Shown: positions 13,522 to 26,100 of the stretch, one piece after another
Numbering within the stretch: the stretch's first letter is position 1
Layout: each line of letters starts with the position of its first letter
Translations under genes and position numbers: made by a program
Source of the DNA: Prunus persica
Taxonomy: Eukaryota; Streptophyta; Magnoliopsida; Rosales; Rosaceae
DNA: 64,000 nt
NCBI RefSeq assembly: GCF_000346465.2
Contig: NC_034014.1
Location: 22,020,522-22,084,521 of the forward strand
Reading direction: 5' to 3'
Notes under the pieces: model-generated
What the model was told of the DNA's origin: nothing
The model's database searches: none
Seen by the model: the letters and a program-made list of their open reading frames with translations, nothing else

Positions 13522-15129
13522 ATGGACATGATTTCATCAGCAAAATGGGTATCTGATTTGGTAAGTCTCGCTTCTATTTATGCAAATTTATACTTACATC
13601 TGAATTCATATCCCTTAACATGGAGAGACTTTCGCTAAGAAATTTAAAATACCAAAATAAATAAATAAAACTTTAGCAATAAGTTCTTCATAATCCGTGG
13701 TAGCTATATTAATGCTTCTTTTTTTTTTTTTTTTTTTTAGGAGATGGAGGATCCTACTTTTATCCATCAATATGAAATGAACTCTCTGGACTACTCACTT
13801 GATGATCTCAATTTCCAGTCTTTTTCTTCTGAGAGCTACTCGTCTTACCCGAATTTCACCCCTAAAGCCACACACAACTTCAGCAACGCATCCATCGAAA
13901 CTCCTCAACAGGCCGGCACTCACGAAAGGCCAGCAAAACAGCCTAAGAACCACACTACTTGGAACCCTTGCACCACTGACCACACAATTATGGCCAAGGC
14001 TGCTTCTTCTTCCTCCTCACATCTGATTTCTTTTGATAACTCCAACTCATCACCCCCAACCAGTTCTCAGCAGTTCTATGGTACTCTAGACAACACAATG
14101 AAGCCAAAGAATGAGGTGGAATATTCCAATGGGAAATTGAACCTTACAACTTTGATTTCCCAAGGTTCCTATGACCCCCAAACTTGTTCACCGAAACATG
14201 GACAAGGGATCAAGAGGGCAGCTACAGTCACTAGGAGCCCTTTACATGCTCAAGATCATGTTCTGGCTGAGAGAAAACGCCGAGAAAAACTCAGCCAGCG
14301 GTTCATAGCTCTGTCTGCCTTAGTTCCAGGCTTAAAGAAGGTACATAATTAATTGTTTCTGTAGTTCAATGCATAATATGTTCCCTTGTTAGATAGTTTG
14401 ACATATTATGTTGTAAAAATGTTAATCTGAATTATAAAGTACGCTTTTGTCTACTAAACGGTTCAGATTGACGGTGTAACGTCTTGCAATAGAACAATTC
14501 CAGTAAGTTTATTGAAGTATAGCCAACTTTCTCAATGACCCCTTTAAGCAAAATTTCAGATGGACAAAGCTTCAGTCCTTGGAGATGCGATCAAGTACGT
14601 GAAGCATCTTCAAGAACGTACGAAGATGCTGGAGGAAAAAGCGGTTAAGAAAACAGTAGAAGCAGTGGTGTTTGTGAAGAGGACTCAGTACTCTGCAGAT
14701 GATGATATCTCTTCATCGGATGAGAACTTTGAGAGCTCCTCCGACCAGCCACTCCCCGAAATTGAAGCAAGGGTTTCAGACAAGGAGGTTCTCATACGAG
14801 TCCATTGTGAGAAAACCAAAGGATGTTTGGCAAAAATACTAAGCGAAATAGAGAGCCTTGATCTCACCATTGTTAACAGCAGTGTCTTGCCCTTTGGCAA
14901 TTCAACTCTTGATATCACTGTAATTGCTCAGGTATATTTCAACACCTATTCACTAAGTACTTAAATTAACATGATATTATTTCTTCTAGAAGAAATTAAT
15001 GTTTGATTTTATGTAAAGGCTTAATTAATGAAACTTGCTATTTCCTAATTACAGATGGACGCTGAATTCAGCATGACAGTGAAGGATCTTGTGAAAAACC
15101 TGAGACAGTCATTGCTCAAGTTTGTGTGA
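13522..15129 (+). CDS. bHLH transcription factor, subgroup IVa (bHLH18/19/20/25 type), copy 2
   Basis: Four coding exons: 13522-13560, 13741-14340, 14560-14931, 15055-15129, giving 361 aa. Intron positions and phases match the first bHLH gene exactly, and the proteins align over their whole length (SAKW start, SFSSESYSSYP block, bHLH, C-terminal ACT-like region). The bHLH domain covers about residues 183-243. His186-Glu190-Arg194 in the basic region predict G-box/E-box binding. The Ser-rich region between start and bHLH is the most diverged. The ATG was chosen because MDMISSAKW matches the paralogue's start and is followed by a clean GTAAGT donor. A poly-T tract precedes the exon 2 acceptor. 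Both copies are intact, so they may have divided their function. Confidence 0.93.
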
Positions 15130-17400
15130 CCAGCAAATCGGAAGTTTTGAAGTTCGCTTTGTGCTTTAGATTTCGATCTCTAAGCTGGAAGATATATATA
15201 TATATATATAGGAATAAATTAATTTTATTGACAGTTTTCTTATGCTTGTCTTTTTCTTTTTCTGGCTTTCATGACCTTTTGGAAGGAACCAAAGCCTCTC
15301 TGTGAAGCATGAAATATTAGCCATTGCCATGGCTTTGTTTTTGTTGCCAGCGCGGTTTTATTTTGCAGGAGGGTTTTTTTTTTGTGATTTTTGCGTGGTT
15401 GACCCGTTGACCACGTTCAGTTTACCCTCCTGTTATATATGAAAACCTAGCTGTGGTTTTTTCTTTTTTCTTTTTTTTTCTTAGGGGTTTTGTGTAAACT
15501 TCCTTTGTATTTTGTGACTTAATGATTGATTGTTGTCTCTTTGGTGGATATTCTTCATTCCATGGCCCATATCTCACTTTGATATTCTATTGACAAGTTT
15601 TCTTTGTCGACCAAAAAAAAAACAAACAAACAAAAAGAAAATTAAGACAAAAACAATCGGATTTTAGTTTTAGTTTTCATCTTACAGTGAGGCTGGCCAC
15701 AACAAAGTATCGAACTCATCACAAATATATATATCGTCATCGTCATGAATGTGAGCCAAAACTTGAAACCTCCTCCAACTTAGTTGAGGTAAATATCACT
15801 AGACGAATGACTAGTTAGTCGAATTAAAATATATTTAGGTTTTCAATAACCCTAATATTATTCTAAATGAATCACTACAAAAAGTCATTGTAAAACCACC
15901 CCAACCAAAAACAACAAAACTGTCTTTGTTAGACAAAGACGGAAGGAACCGCCTAAAAGTCAGAAGTAGATAGAGCTTGCAAAAAATTATTGACTGTCAA
16001 TTTAGAAATGTAACTTCAAATTGTAGGGAAATTTGTAGAGTTTTCAGCAAAGGAATTCATAATTACCATTGAAGATGTATGTTGTCTCTCTCCCGTTTTA
16101 TAGGGTCGCACAGGGACCATTTAAATAATATGATACGATCAATTATTGTTTAGGTAGGTGACAACCTTAGTCCCACCAGATATTATGTGATCTGCCCAGT
16201 TTGTCTTCTTCTGGATACATTCTCGCTGTCTTTAGGTTCAAACCTCTTCGATTCATTTTTTAAGAATAAGATTTCATTCATAAACCTCTTTGATTTATTA
16301 AATGCAAAGATCTTCAAGTATTTCAGAAATTTAATTGCTAATTAGATATAAATAATATAAAGCATAGCTTATTAATTAGAATAATATCATCTCCTCTAAT
16401 TTGATAGACAGATTGCATATTCTGAGACGGATCAGATGTGAAGTTGGTGACTCTTCCAAACTGCTCAGCAAATAATGAACACTTGATGGGAGCCACTAAA
16501 TGCTAATAAGAAACAAATTTCAAATATTTATTGACTTGTTGATGTAAACTATCTGATATGCTCGGCTCCGGAGATGGGAACTAGAAGATAGACTTGCATC
16601 ATCATCTATAATATTATCTTATATAAGTTACAATTATAAGATGCTTTACTTTTTTTAGTAACCAACATGATAGTGAGATGCAACGATTAGGACACAAGAG
16701 TGCACTCCAATCGAATCATTAATAAGTTCTCCTCTTTATTAAGGTTCACCACAACATTCCCTGGTCGATAATAATATTGAGAATATGTCACATTGAAGAA
16801 TTGAAGTTTTGGATAAGTACTACTTAAAATGATTTTGGGCCTATTTGCACATTCATAATTGGATTTAAGTTGAAAACTCACATTTTAATAAAACTTTAAT
16901 GTTTAAATGTACGATTCAACTTTAAAGGCTTAAAACATGTTTGACTATCGGTTAATTATTTTCTTCATCTTATCTGCTAATCAATTTCATTAAGCAGAAG
17001 CTCTTTGTATGAATTGTAAGAAATGAGGACAATTGATTGCACTGCCATCTAGATGATGAAGAACAAGGGGAAAAAAACAAAACAAAAGTCCAGCTGAAGA
17101 ATATGCTGCCCTAATTTTCAAACAAAAAACTTTGATGTCCTTCAATGGGGATGAAGCAAAGCCAACCCAATACACCGACCAAATTGCCACGTACGGCATT
17201 GGAAAACAAGGATTTGTATATGGTCAAAGGCCAATACGTGTAGAACTGGATAAAGGCTTTGAAATTCAATCAGCTTCTTCTCCAACCAAGTTCTCGGACT
17301 TTGTTGGACTTCTGACCCAAATGGTCCCACTATTAGTCGGTGAGCTTATAGTTATAGGGTAGTAGAAGAAGCCTTAATTATTGAAGGCTCATACATACAG

Positions 17401-17435
17401 TCTACAGTCTACAGTCTACAGTCTACAGTCTACAG
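17401..17435 (+). repeat. Heptanucleotide microsatellite (tctacag)5
   Basis: Five perfect tandem copies of tctacag, preceded by a partial unit 'acag'. It is a simple repeat in intergenic DNA. Confidence 0.95.
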
Positions 17436-17787
17436 CCCAGAGAAAATAAAACACACACACCCAAAAATTAGGTATAATTAATCGGGAAAGTGTCTTTTTG
17501 TCGTCGATGACTTTTTCTTAGATTTCACACTTGAGTAGTGGTTCATCTATTGTCATAAAGAGTAAAATGACAGCTACTGTCATTAAAAAAAACACAGAAG
17601 ATTAACAAAGCATCAATCTTTGATTTGGTGCTATCTGAGTCATAACATGTTATTTTTGTTTAAGACTTATATATCTAATGTTATTCAACTTTAATCTAAC
17701 ATATATACATAATTAACCACATAAAACGACTTAATACTAATCTAATTCATTTTTAATCATGTCTTTTCGAATTGTCACACTTTGTAA

Positions 17788-18261
17788 TAGAGTTGGGCAC
17801 GGGTCAATTCGACCCTCCCTAGTCCTTTAAGGTTGTAGTGACGAGCCAAGGTCAGCGAAGCAGCAAGTCCAATTGTGAGCATATCTCACATTTAACAAGA
17901 TCCAAGTTAGATACAATTATAGATTGAGGAGGGTTGAGACATCATCAAGGTGAGCAGAGGCACTACATCGCAGTTAAAGACACAAGAAAGACAGGAAGAC
18001 GAGAGCGTGAGAAAATGAGAGAAGAGAATGGCGAAAGGGTGGCTGATGCAATTATAGAATTTTAATATGTATGGAAAATTTTGGCTTTTATATGAGGACT
18101 AATTTGATTCAGTTCTCTCGATCTCTGACAAATTTCGAACCACATCTGAATCATGTTTGGTCCAACCTGAATGATATAAAGAGATAAAAATTAAAAACAT
18201 CAAATCAATCCAAACTAAACCGTCTGGTTCATCGATTAACCCAATTTTTCGCCCAACCCTA
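17788..18261. mobile_element. Decayed hAT-like element
   Basis: The ends read TAGAGTTGGGCACGGG and ...CGCCCAACCCTA, an imperfect version of the TIRs on the two clear hAT elements in this window. The interior near the right end has the same style of 'aaaccgtctggttc' sequence. No matching 8-bp target-site duplication is visible, so this is an old or rearranged copy at best. Confidence 0.35.
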
Positions 18262-19121
18262 TTTTATTTTGTAAATTAAAGAATTCATGACTCCAATCCT
18301 TTCACATTAAAACCAAACTATCATCACTACTTGTACATTTCATAAAATAAATTTTCAATCAAAGTAGCACATCATTTGTTGCATAAATCATTATATAATG
18401 AATAAATTAAATCAACGAAAAAATCTTCCATACAATATTCTTTTACCTTGAAGGTGATGGCTCCGAAGGAGAAGGACCCTTCTCCTTGATTTTGATGTTC
18501 TTCAATAAAATATTGTTTCTCTTTCAGTTTCCTTTCATCTAGAAACGAACCAAACAACATTTGCTAGAGTCAAAGTAGAAAAAAAAAATTAATAATTAAA
18601 TAATTAAAATAAAAAAATAAAAACCCAAAAGAAATTATAATATTTATTGATTAACATTATATAGGTGAGAGCAAAAGTGTAAAATCGTCCAAGACTTCCT
18701 TTACGAAGATACAAAGGAATCACCATCATGATGATTAGCACAAAAACTTTGACTTGTGGCAGCTTTTGGTACACGACTATGTTGTTCCATGTAAACACAC
18801 ATTTCTAATTTTTGGGGCTCACACCACTAAAGCTTGTCGAACAAATAACTTGGTAGAAAATCGAAATAAGTATGTTTCATGGACAGGCCGTTTTTCCAGC
18901 TTCAATGGTCAGATTGTTATTATTATATTATTGAAAAATCAACTCTCTTTTTTTGATCGAATTGAAAAATCAACTTTAGGTTGTTGTAAAGGGTTTATGA
19001 GAACGGCCTTTAATATCCCAAGTAGGACTAACAAAGACTTGTTAACAAATAATTCGAGGCGACGGGCTTGTAGTTTAAACGGTTAAGATTATTTATGAGA
19101 TGTTTAGTCATATTCAATTTT

Positions 19122-19446
19122 AGCACTAAAATTATAAATAAACTCTATACCATTTAATTTTTATAAACAAACCAAAAAAAAAATCTAAAATATGATAGCT
19201 GACCCTATTAAATTTAATTTTAATTATTAAATTACTTTGATGCCTCATTGAGTGTTTTGGGCTTTTTTATGAGGTTTTTGGGTTGGGTTTATTTTAAGAA
19301 ATCAATGGCAGTTTTGTAATTTAAAAGAAGTTAAAAACCTTTTTGTTATGTTGTAAATGAGTTTTGGGTGTATTTCTAAATTCCATTTCATATAGGTTTT
19401 TTTTTATAATTTAGGTTCCCATATTGGGTATTATAGTGAATCTCCC
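19122..19446 (-). repeat. Dispersed ~326-bp repeat, copy B (inverted)
   Basis: The reverse complement starts GGGAGATTCACTATAATACC and ends TTTTAGTGCT, and aligns end to end with 1075-1400. The two copies face opposite ways and bracket the bHLH pair. Shared blocks include 'tcattgatttcttaaaa' and 'aatagggtcagct'. Confidence 0.7.
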
Positions 19447-20362
19447 ATTATTTATCTCTACACATGAGATCCTAAGTTCGATTTTTTCTTTCCCAATATT
19501 GTTTAGGAAAAAAAACAAAACAAAACAAGCAGAGAATTTCACATTTTATTCACAGTCGATTTGGACTTGGTTACATATCAAACTCTTTTAGGCCTTCCAG
19601 TAGCCCAAATTGAATTTATTTAGGCCACCCGTTACCGGAATGCCCAACTGCAATTGCAAGGTACATAGCTTGGGCGCAAACGAAGGACTCAGTCCAGCCA
19701 GCTTAGAATTTACAATCCATGGACTTGAATTAATTGGACTATACCATACCCCGATTTCAAAGAGTAAATTGAGTAACGACGCAAATAATACTAAAGTTAT
19801 TTTTTTTTAATAACAATATTAATAAAGCAATATTCTCAAATAACATTATCACTCTAGCAAATCGTTTACATCGACACAATATTGATATTTTATGTATGTC
19901 ATATCAATATTGTATGAAACCATTTGCATTCGATATAATGGGACAATATCGACGTCATATTGAGATGATATCATCAGTATCATGAGACTATTTTCTACAA
20001 TAATAGTGATGGAGGAGGATTTTTTTTGTCTTAATTACGCATCATAAAGTTTATTTAGTTTATTTTTTTAGCTTATATGTGGTTGTCTTTAGCACTATGA
20101 TTTTTGGTGAAGTCTGTGACACCATAGGTTAGGAAATGACTTTAGAATTCCAATATCATTTGAAGATCTCAACTGTTATATCTTGAATCAATGCATCTTA
20201 TTCCCTCCCCTCCATAATACTCGTTCCTCACTGCACAAATTACGGTTTCTGTTATTCCGAACCAACATATCACCAGGAGAAAAATAAACGTATAGCAAAG
20301 CCAATGTTATTTTGCAAGTTGGTGATTGATGCACTCATATTGGTATCGGAGAGACAATAAAA

Positions 20363-23176
20363 ATGAGGAAGGAGGTGGTGGTGGCGGCAGCATTGACAGC
20401 AACCGCCACGGTGGTAGTGGCAGCGGCATTACTGAGACAGTGGAAGCGGAAGAAACAGAGGCAATGGAGAGAAACACAAAAAATACTACGCAAATTTGCA
20501 AGGGACTGTGCCACGCCAGTGCCAAAGCTATGGCTGGTGTCAAATGCCTTAGACTCTGACATGAAAGCTTTCCTTGCTTCCAGTGGAACCATCACAACTC
20601 TCAACATGCTCGTTTCGTATGTTGCTTCCCTCCCCTCCGGGTAGGCCAGCTAGTTTTTACTTCATTTATTCAAGCCTCATTTGCTCACATGGATTGTTAA
20701 GTACTGGTTTTTGTTGAATTTTGAGATCTCGGATGTGTTGTGGTGTGGTGGCAGAGATGAGGAAGGGTTTTATTATGGAGTGAATTTGCGTGGAACAAAC
20801 TTCTTGATCTTGTGTGCCAGACTTGGAGGGAAGAACAAACCCATTTCAGATTTGTTTAGGGAGGAGATTCCCATCCCCTCCAATCTCATGGCTGCTACTT
20901 CTAAGGTAAGTTTTTTGCAGCAGCAGCTTCAGCTTCAAGGATCATTTCTTCTTTTGGGGAAAATTTAATTGTTACGATGTCATTTTAAAGTATAGAGTTT
21001 AGGGTTTAGCTCTTAGGGGAAACAACGTAATTTTTTATATAAGTGCGGTATCAACATCAAAACATGTGCAGAGGATCTGAACACCTTCTTTTGGAGAAGA
21101 GGGAGTGTGTGGCTAATGACTTATGTACATGTATGCATTGGTTTCAAGTTCAACCAAGTAAGATCATGCATTGTCACAATTATTTTACATTTAGAGTTTA
21201 GAACTTGAACAAAATCAAAATGCGTTTTATGGACTGTAGTGGAAAGAGATGCATCTGAGGTTTTCTGGTTAAACAGGAACTGTTTGATTTTGTTGCTGTG
21301 GAGCTAGGAAAGTTTATTTCAGAACATCCAGACGGTCAAGCGGACTCAGCAGAGGAGAACAAATTGGGTTGTATAGTGTCATGTCCCGTCGATCAAGCTG
21401 TTGTTTCCCATCAAACTGCAATCAAATGGAAAAGTTTTTCAGCTGATAGCAAAGTTAAGTTCTATTTACCCATTTCTTGGTATTTTACACTCAATGAATC
21501 ATCAAAAATAACTGCTCAAGTTTAAAATTGTGTAAACATTTCCATTGCAATTGATCATGGCAATTGCAGAGATTTTAACCACCAATATATCCACAATGTG
21601 ATCAGGTTGGAAAGAAGTTGGTGAGTGACTTCAACCAAGCCCTTGAGGAACATGGAGTGAACTTGCGTGTTTATGCAATAGTAAGCGGCTCCCTTGGTTA
21701 ATGTGACTTCCATTTTTGCCTGATTCTAGTACAACAAAGTGATTCCTTGCAATTGATTCAGCTATGTATCTTCTTGAGCAGGTTGATGATACAGTAGGAA
21801 ATTTGGCAGGAGGTAGATACTATAACAAAGAAAGCGTGGCTGCGGTTACTCTAGCAATGGGCACAGATGCTGCTTATGTAGAGCCAGCAGATGCAGCTCT
21901 CCAGTGGCATGGTCCATCACCTAAGTTAGGAGAGATGGTAATTAGTGTCTATTGTAGTTGCTTATTGCATAGAAGTAAACAGAATAATTAAATTATCTGC
22001 TTAGTTTTGCAGGTAATTAGCACACAGTGGGGAGATTTCAGTTCTCCTCATCTTCCAATAACCATCTTTGATACTTGTTTAGATGCTGAGAGCTCAAATC
22101 CTGGACGGCGGGTAAGGAAACCCTTGTACTCCAATCTATTGAAACACATGACTTCTCTGCTTCTTCTCTAATCCTGTTTTGTATCAGAGATTCGAGAAGC
22201 TGATTTCAGGAATGTATCTGGGGGAAATTGTGAGAAGAGTATTACTGAAGATGGCCCAGGAAACAGCATTATTTGGAGACCATGTGCCTTCAAAACTCAT
22301 GACTCCTTACCAATTGAGGTGCAGAACAAAGTCTAATGTGCATGTGCTTTTAGAAGCATGTTGAATTTGTGACCGTTCGAAAAATTATGCATTGATTTTA
22401 GTTAGCATCTTAATTTGACTAACTGCTGGTTTAAATCAAATAGAAATAGTGAAAGAAATGGTGTAATACTGTGGTTAAAATTTGCAGCAGATTTATACTT
22501 ATTTTGGCAACATTGGACCCAAGAGAATAATTTTCAGCTGCTACTAATATGTCACTTGTCATTTCATCTAGCTCACCTGATATGGCGGCTATGCATCAAG
22601 ATGCATCGGATGATCGTGAAATTGTTGGTGAAAAACTGACGAAAGTTTTTGGGGTAAGGTGTCTTCACAATGAAGTACTAAAACAGTAACTGCGTAGAAA
22701 TTACCTGAACTAGTCTTCAATCTTACTGATACGCAAAATACTTAACTCTTATTCTCCATCACTATCAGATCACTAGTACTTCTCCAAGGGTGAGGGAGGT
22801 TGTTTCCGAGGTTTGTGACATCATTGCAGAACGTGGAGCTCGTCTTGCTGGAGCTGGAATTCTTGGGATAATAAAGAAGCTAGGGAGAATCGAAAACAAG
22901 AAAAGTGTAGTTACCGTGGAAGGCGGGCTTTATGAGCACTACCGTGTCTTCCGAAATTACCTCAATAGCAGTGTCTGGGAAATGCTTGGGAATGACCTAT
23001 CAGACAACGTTGTTATTGAACATTCTCATGGTGGTTCAGGAACTGGAGCCCTATTTCTTGCTGCATCCCAAATGGACATGCAAAATGATGATCCTGACCT
23101 TGATAATGATAACGTTGATCCTGATTCGGATAATAATGATCCTGATCATGATCCGGATCCTGATGCTGATACCTGA
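20363..23176 (+). CDS. Hexokinase-like protein (HKL-type, probably weakly or non-catalytic)
   Basis: Nine exons: 20363-20640, 20755-20905, 21277-21453, 21606-21680, 21782-21937, 22013-22111, 22188-22318, 22572-22653, 22769-23176; 518 aa. The nine-exon layout is that of plant hexokinases. Residues ~5-25 form a hydrophobic segment followed by a basic RQWKRKKQR stretch, the type-B anchor that places plant hexokinases on the mitochondrial outer membrane. Active-site blocks are recognisable but altered: the phosphate-loop motif DLGGTNFR reads NLRGTNFL (103-110); VNDTVG reads VDDTVG, keeping Asp230; GTNAAYVE reads GTDAAYVE (Asn to Asp at 256). Ser178 in the SxPVxQ block is kept. Such changes suggest a sensor or scaffold role like Arabidopsis HKL proteins rather than normal glucose phosphorylation. 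The last ~35 residues are an unusual Asp/Pro/Asn-rich tail. An ancestral true hexokinase with relaxed constraint is the alternative. Confidence 0.88.
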
Positions 23177-26100
23177 ATTTATTGCTACATTTATTTTTAG
23201 CATTATATAACAGCCAAACTTTTATTGTCAGCTTATTCTTATAATCTTTTTCTTTATTGAGTCTAATTCGCGGATTAGCTCTAGATCACTTCCGGAAGAC
23301 CTGTACAAAAAGCTTTTAAGGAAACGTATTCAACAGCTTGCCATGTTCAAGTTTGGTAATAAGATTGCAGTTTTTGTAACACATTGTCTCTTGCAGAAGT
23401 AGTTGGATGTATGCTTTGGTTTCTACTAATAAGAATGCAGCTTTTGAAACTTCAAAACACCGATTATGCCTTTTGATTCATCTGGATTATTGCTTAAATA
23501 TGTACTTTCTAATTCCTTACCAAATGCAAATGATGCTTGATTATCAGGAATTAGAAGGCCAATTCTTGTAAAATCATCTTGGCCATACCAAAATATTAGG
23601 TACTGCAGAGAAGCAAACCAGAGCCATACTTCAGCAGAAATATAAAAATAAAAATAACAATAGTACACTAGTTTGAGCTTTTCAAAAAGATTTCTGCAGA
23701 GTACAAGGTGTTCCTTGGACCCAAAAAATACCAATTGCAGAACACAGGAAACATAGAACATTACAAGCAAAATGGTAAACTGCAGTTTGACAGTATTACA
23801 ATTTAGAATTGCACACCCAAAAAAAAAAAAAAAAAAACAAGGTCCAATGCCCCCCACTTGTTAGAAACGATTACAAGCAAGACAATAAATAAAAAATGAA
23901 AGTGACTCATAAACAAAAAGAATCTTGTAAACCTGTTATTTTGTCAATTAGGCCAAGAAATAAGAACTGTCCAATTCATAGAAGCAACAGAAGGAATTCT
24001 GTCAGATTTGTAGTGGAAGCTCCTACACATGAAGACACACATACAAACAAATGCCTCTCAAAAACCTGGATATGGATGGATGGTTGCCAACAGGCTTCCA
24101 TTCCATTTGGGATTTTCTTCAAAGTATCTTCACTATGAATTATTATGACAAGTCCATTTTGGATATGGAAGCCCACTCCAGTTGAATGATAAATTGGAAG
24201 GGAGTAAAAGGTACATGGACCACCTATAGTTCTCCCATTGGAGCTCATTAATCGAAGCCCATCTCGGTTTTTCCTCTTAAGTATGATATTCTCTTTTTAA
24301 AACAAACGATACTGGAAAGGAAGAAATCGAACACAAAACCTCGTTGAAAACCCTCATTCTATCATTACAATTAATTGATCATGAAAGAAAAAAAGGCTAT
24401 TGATGTGCTTTTTTGTTGTCGACATATATAATTAAGCATTTGATAATTACATGACAATGAAATATAAATATAATCATTCCACATCTACTAATTAATGTTG
24501 TACATACAAATGCTCATCTCATAAACAAATTGAAATCACATCATTGCTTATGGTTTCCAGAAACTCTCTCCACTACATGTCCATATCATAAAGTAACTGT
24601 AATCCAATTTCATATTGAAAACTAATATCAGTTTTGTCTTGACATGAAAAAAGATATATAATTAATTATAGTAAAGAATGGGATTTGGGAAAGGTTCTTG
24701 TTTTAAGGGAAAAAAGGAATGGTGACAGTGTTTGATAACAGAACCTTGTAGCTTTATCCTTCTATTGGTCAGGAAAACACCGAAGGAAATTTGATTCCAC
24801 AAGGAAACAAACAATACATAAATTTAACAGAGATGGGAAATTGAAAAGCTCTGTAAAGAAAAGAATGCTAATCGATTGTTCAGTCACTTTCTGTCAAATT
24901 GTGTTGGAGCAGCACTCATTTAAGTTTTTTTTTTAAAAAAAAATATATTCATCAGAATTATGGGTGTCTCTTCCATGCCCTTGGCACTGGGTAACTGGGT
25001 ATCGATGAAAAAGAGGTGCTTGTGGGGTTGGCAAAGAGATCCAAGGTATTGAATTCAAATTAACATTTATAACTGCAAACCGCGTCTTAGCTCTGTGAAA
25101 AAAGACATTAATTTGTACGTCAGTGGTCTCATATTGGTATTGTGTGTGAAAACATTGTAAAGGGTCAGATGCTTTAGTGCTTGTAATCATCCTTTCGTGT
25201 AATTATCCATTTCCCAAATTATTATTCTTCTTCTTCTTCTTTCTCTGGAGTCTCTTGCTCATGCTGGCCCCTCCAAATCAAATCTAGAACAGAACAACAT
25301 TGAAGACTCATATGCAATTAAACTTGTTTTATGAGCAAAGCAAAGTGGCATACAATTTTTATGGAACTCTGGTGTTTCTTTTTGTTTGTTGGTTGCCAAC
25401 TTGCCAATGCCATGTTCTCTAATAATAAGTACTTCCCACTACCTCCAAAAGCCATCCATCTTAATTTGATACAATTAAGAAACCAGCTTGCAACTTGTTC
25501 AGCAGCACAAACACACACACACATTTCTATAAAAACTGAGGCACCAACTGCAACAGACTAGATCTTACACATTAACCAAAGGCCAAATTAAAAATAACAC
25601 AACTGAACAAAGATTAGATTAAGATTTAGGATTGTCAATGCCAAATTAAAATTATGCATTTTGGACTTGGTGGATTCCAGATTTCCAAAGGTGAAGGGAC
25701 AAAGGGCACACAGTCCAAGGCATAAATTAGTAATTTGATACAACGTGTTTTCTGGGATGAAAAATCTTTGGGCTCAGGGCTTTTTAACTTAGCCCAAAGT
25801 TTTCTTTCTAGTTCTAAGTGAAACAGTTTGACAAAAAAGGATTTGGATAAAGCTACCGAATCTCTTCCTTCTCTTCCCTTCTCCACCCACACCCTCCTCC
25901 AACTGCGCTCCCAATATCTTTACAAATATATAAAAAAATATAAAAAAATATAAGCGAACAAAAGAAAAATAAAAAAATCAGCACCCGAAAAAGAAAAAAA
26001 ACCAACCTTTCATGTTATGCTTGGTTCCACCAAATTCTACACCAAGTCTCACACAATAGACTCAACAACCACATGTGGGTGTGGGGCTTTTTGTTCAAAT

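Larger units (their letters stand above)
15130..20362. other. Intergenic between second bHLH and hexokinase-like gene
   Basis: 15130-15500 is the 3' UTR and flank of the bHLH gene, with an AT dinucleotide tract at 15191-15210. A 230-bp open frame at 17132-17362 has no recognisable domain and no clear gene context, so it is not called. A heptamer repeat (17401-17435), a decayed hAT-like sequence (17788-18261) and repeat copy B (19122-19446) are listed separately. No gene is supported. Confidence 0.6.

Noticed and set aside
17780..18269. Intact hAT element at 17.8 kb
   Set aside because: The TIRs are imperfect and the flanks (ctttgtaa, ttttattt) do not form an 8-bp duplication; kept only as a decayed candidate.
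23426..23857. 143-codon minus-strand frame downstream of the hexokinase-like gene
   Set aside because: Poly-Phe start from a poly-A run, random hydrophobic composition, no domain or exon partner.
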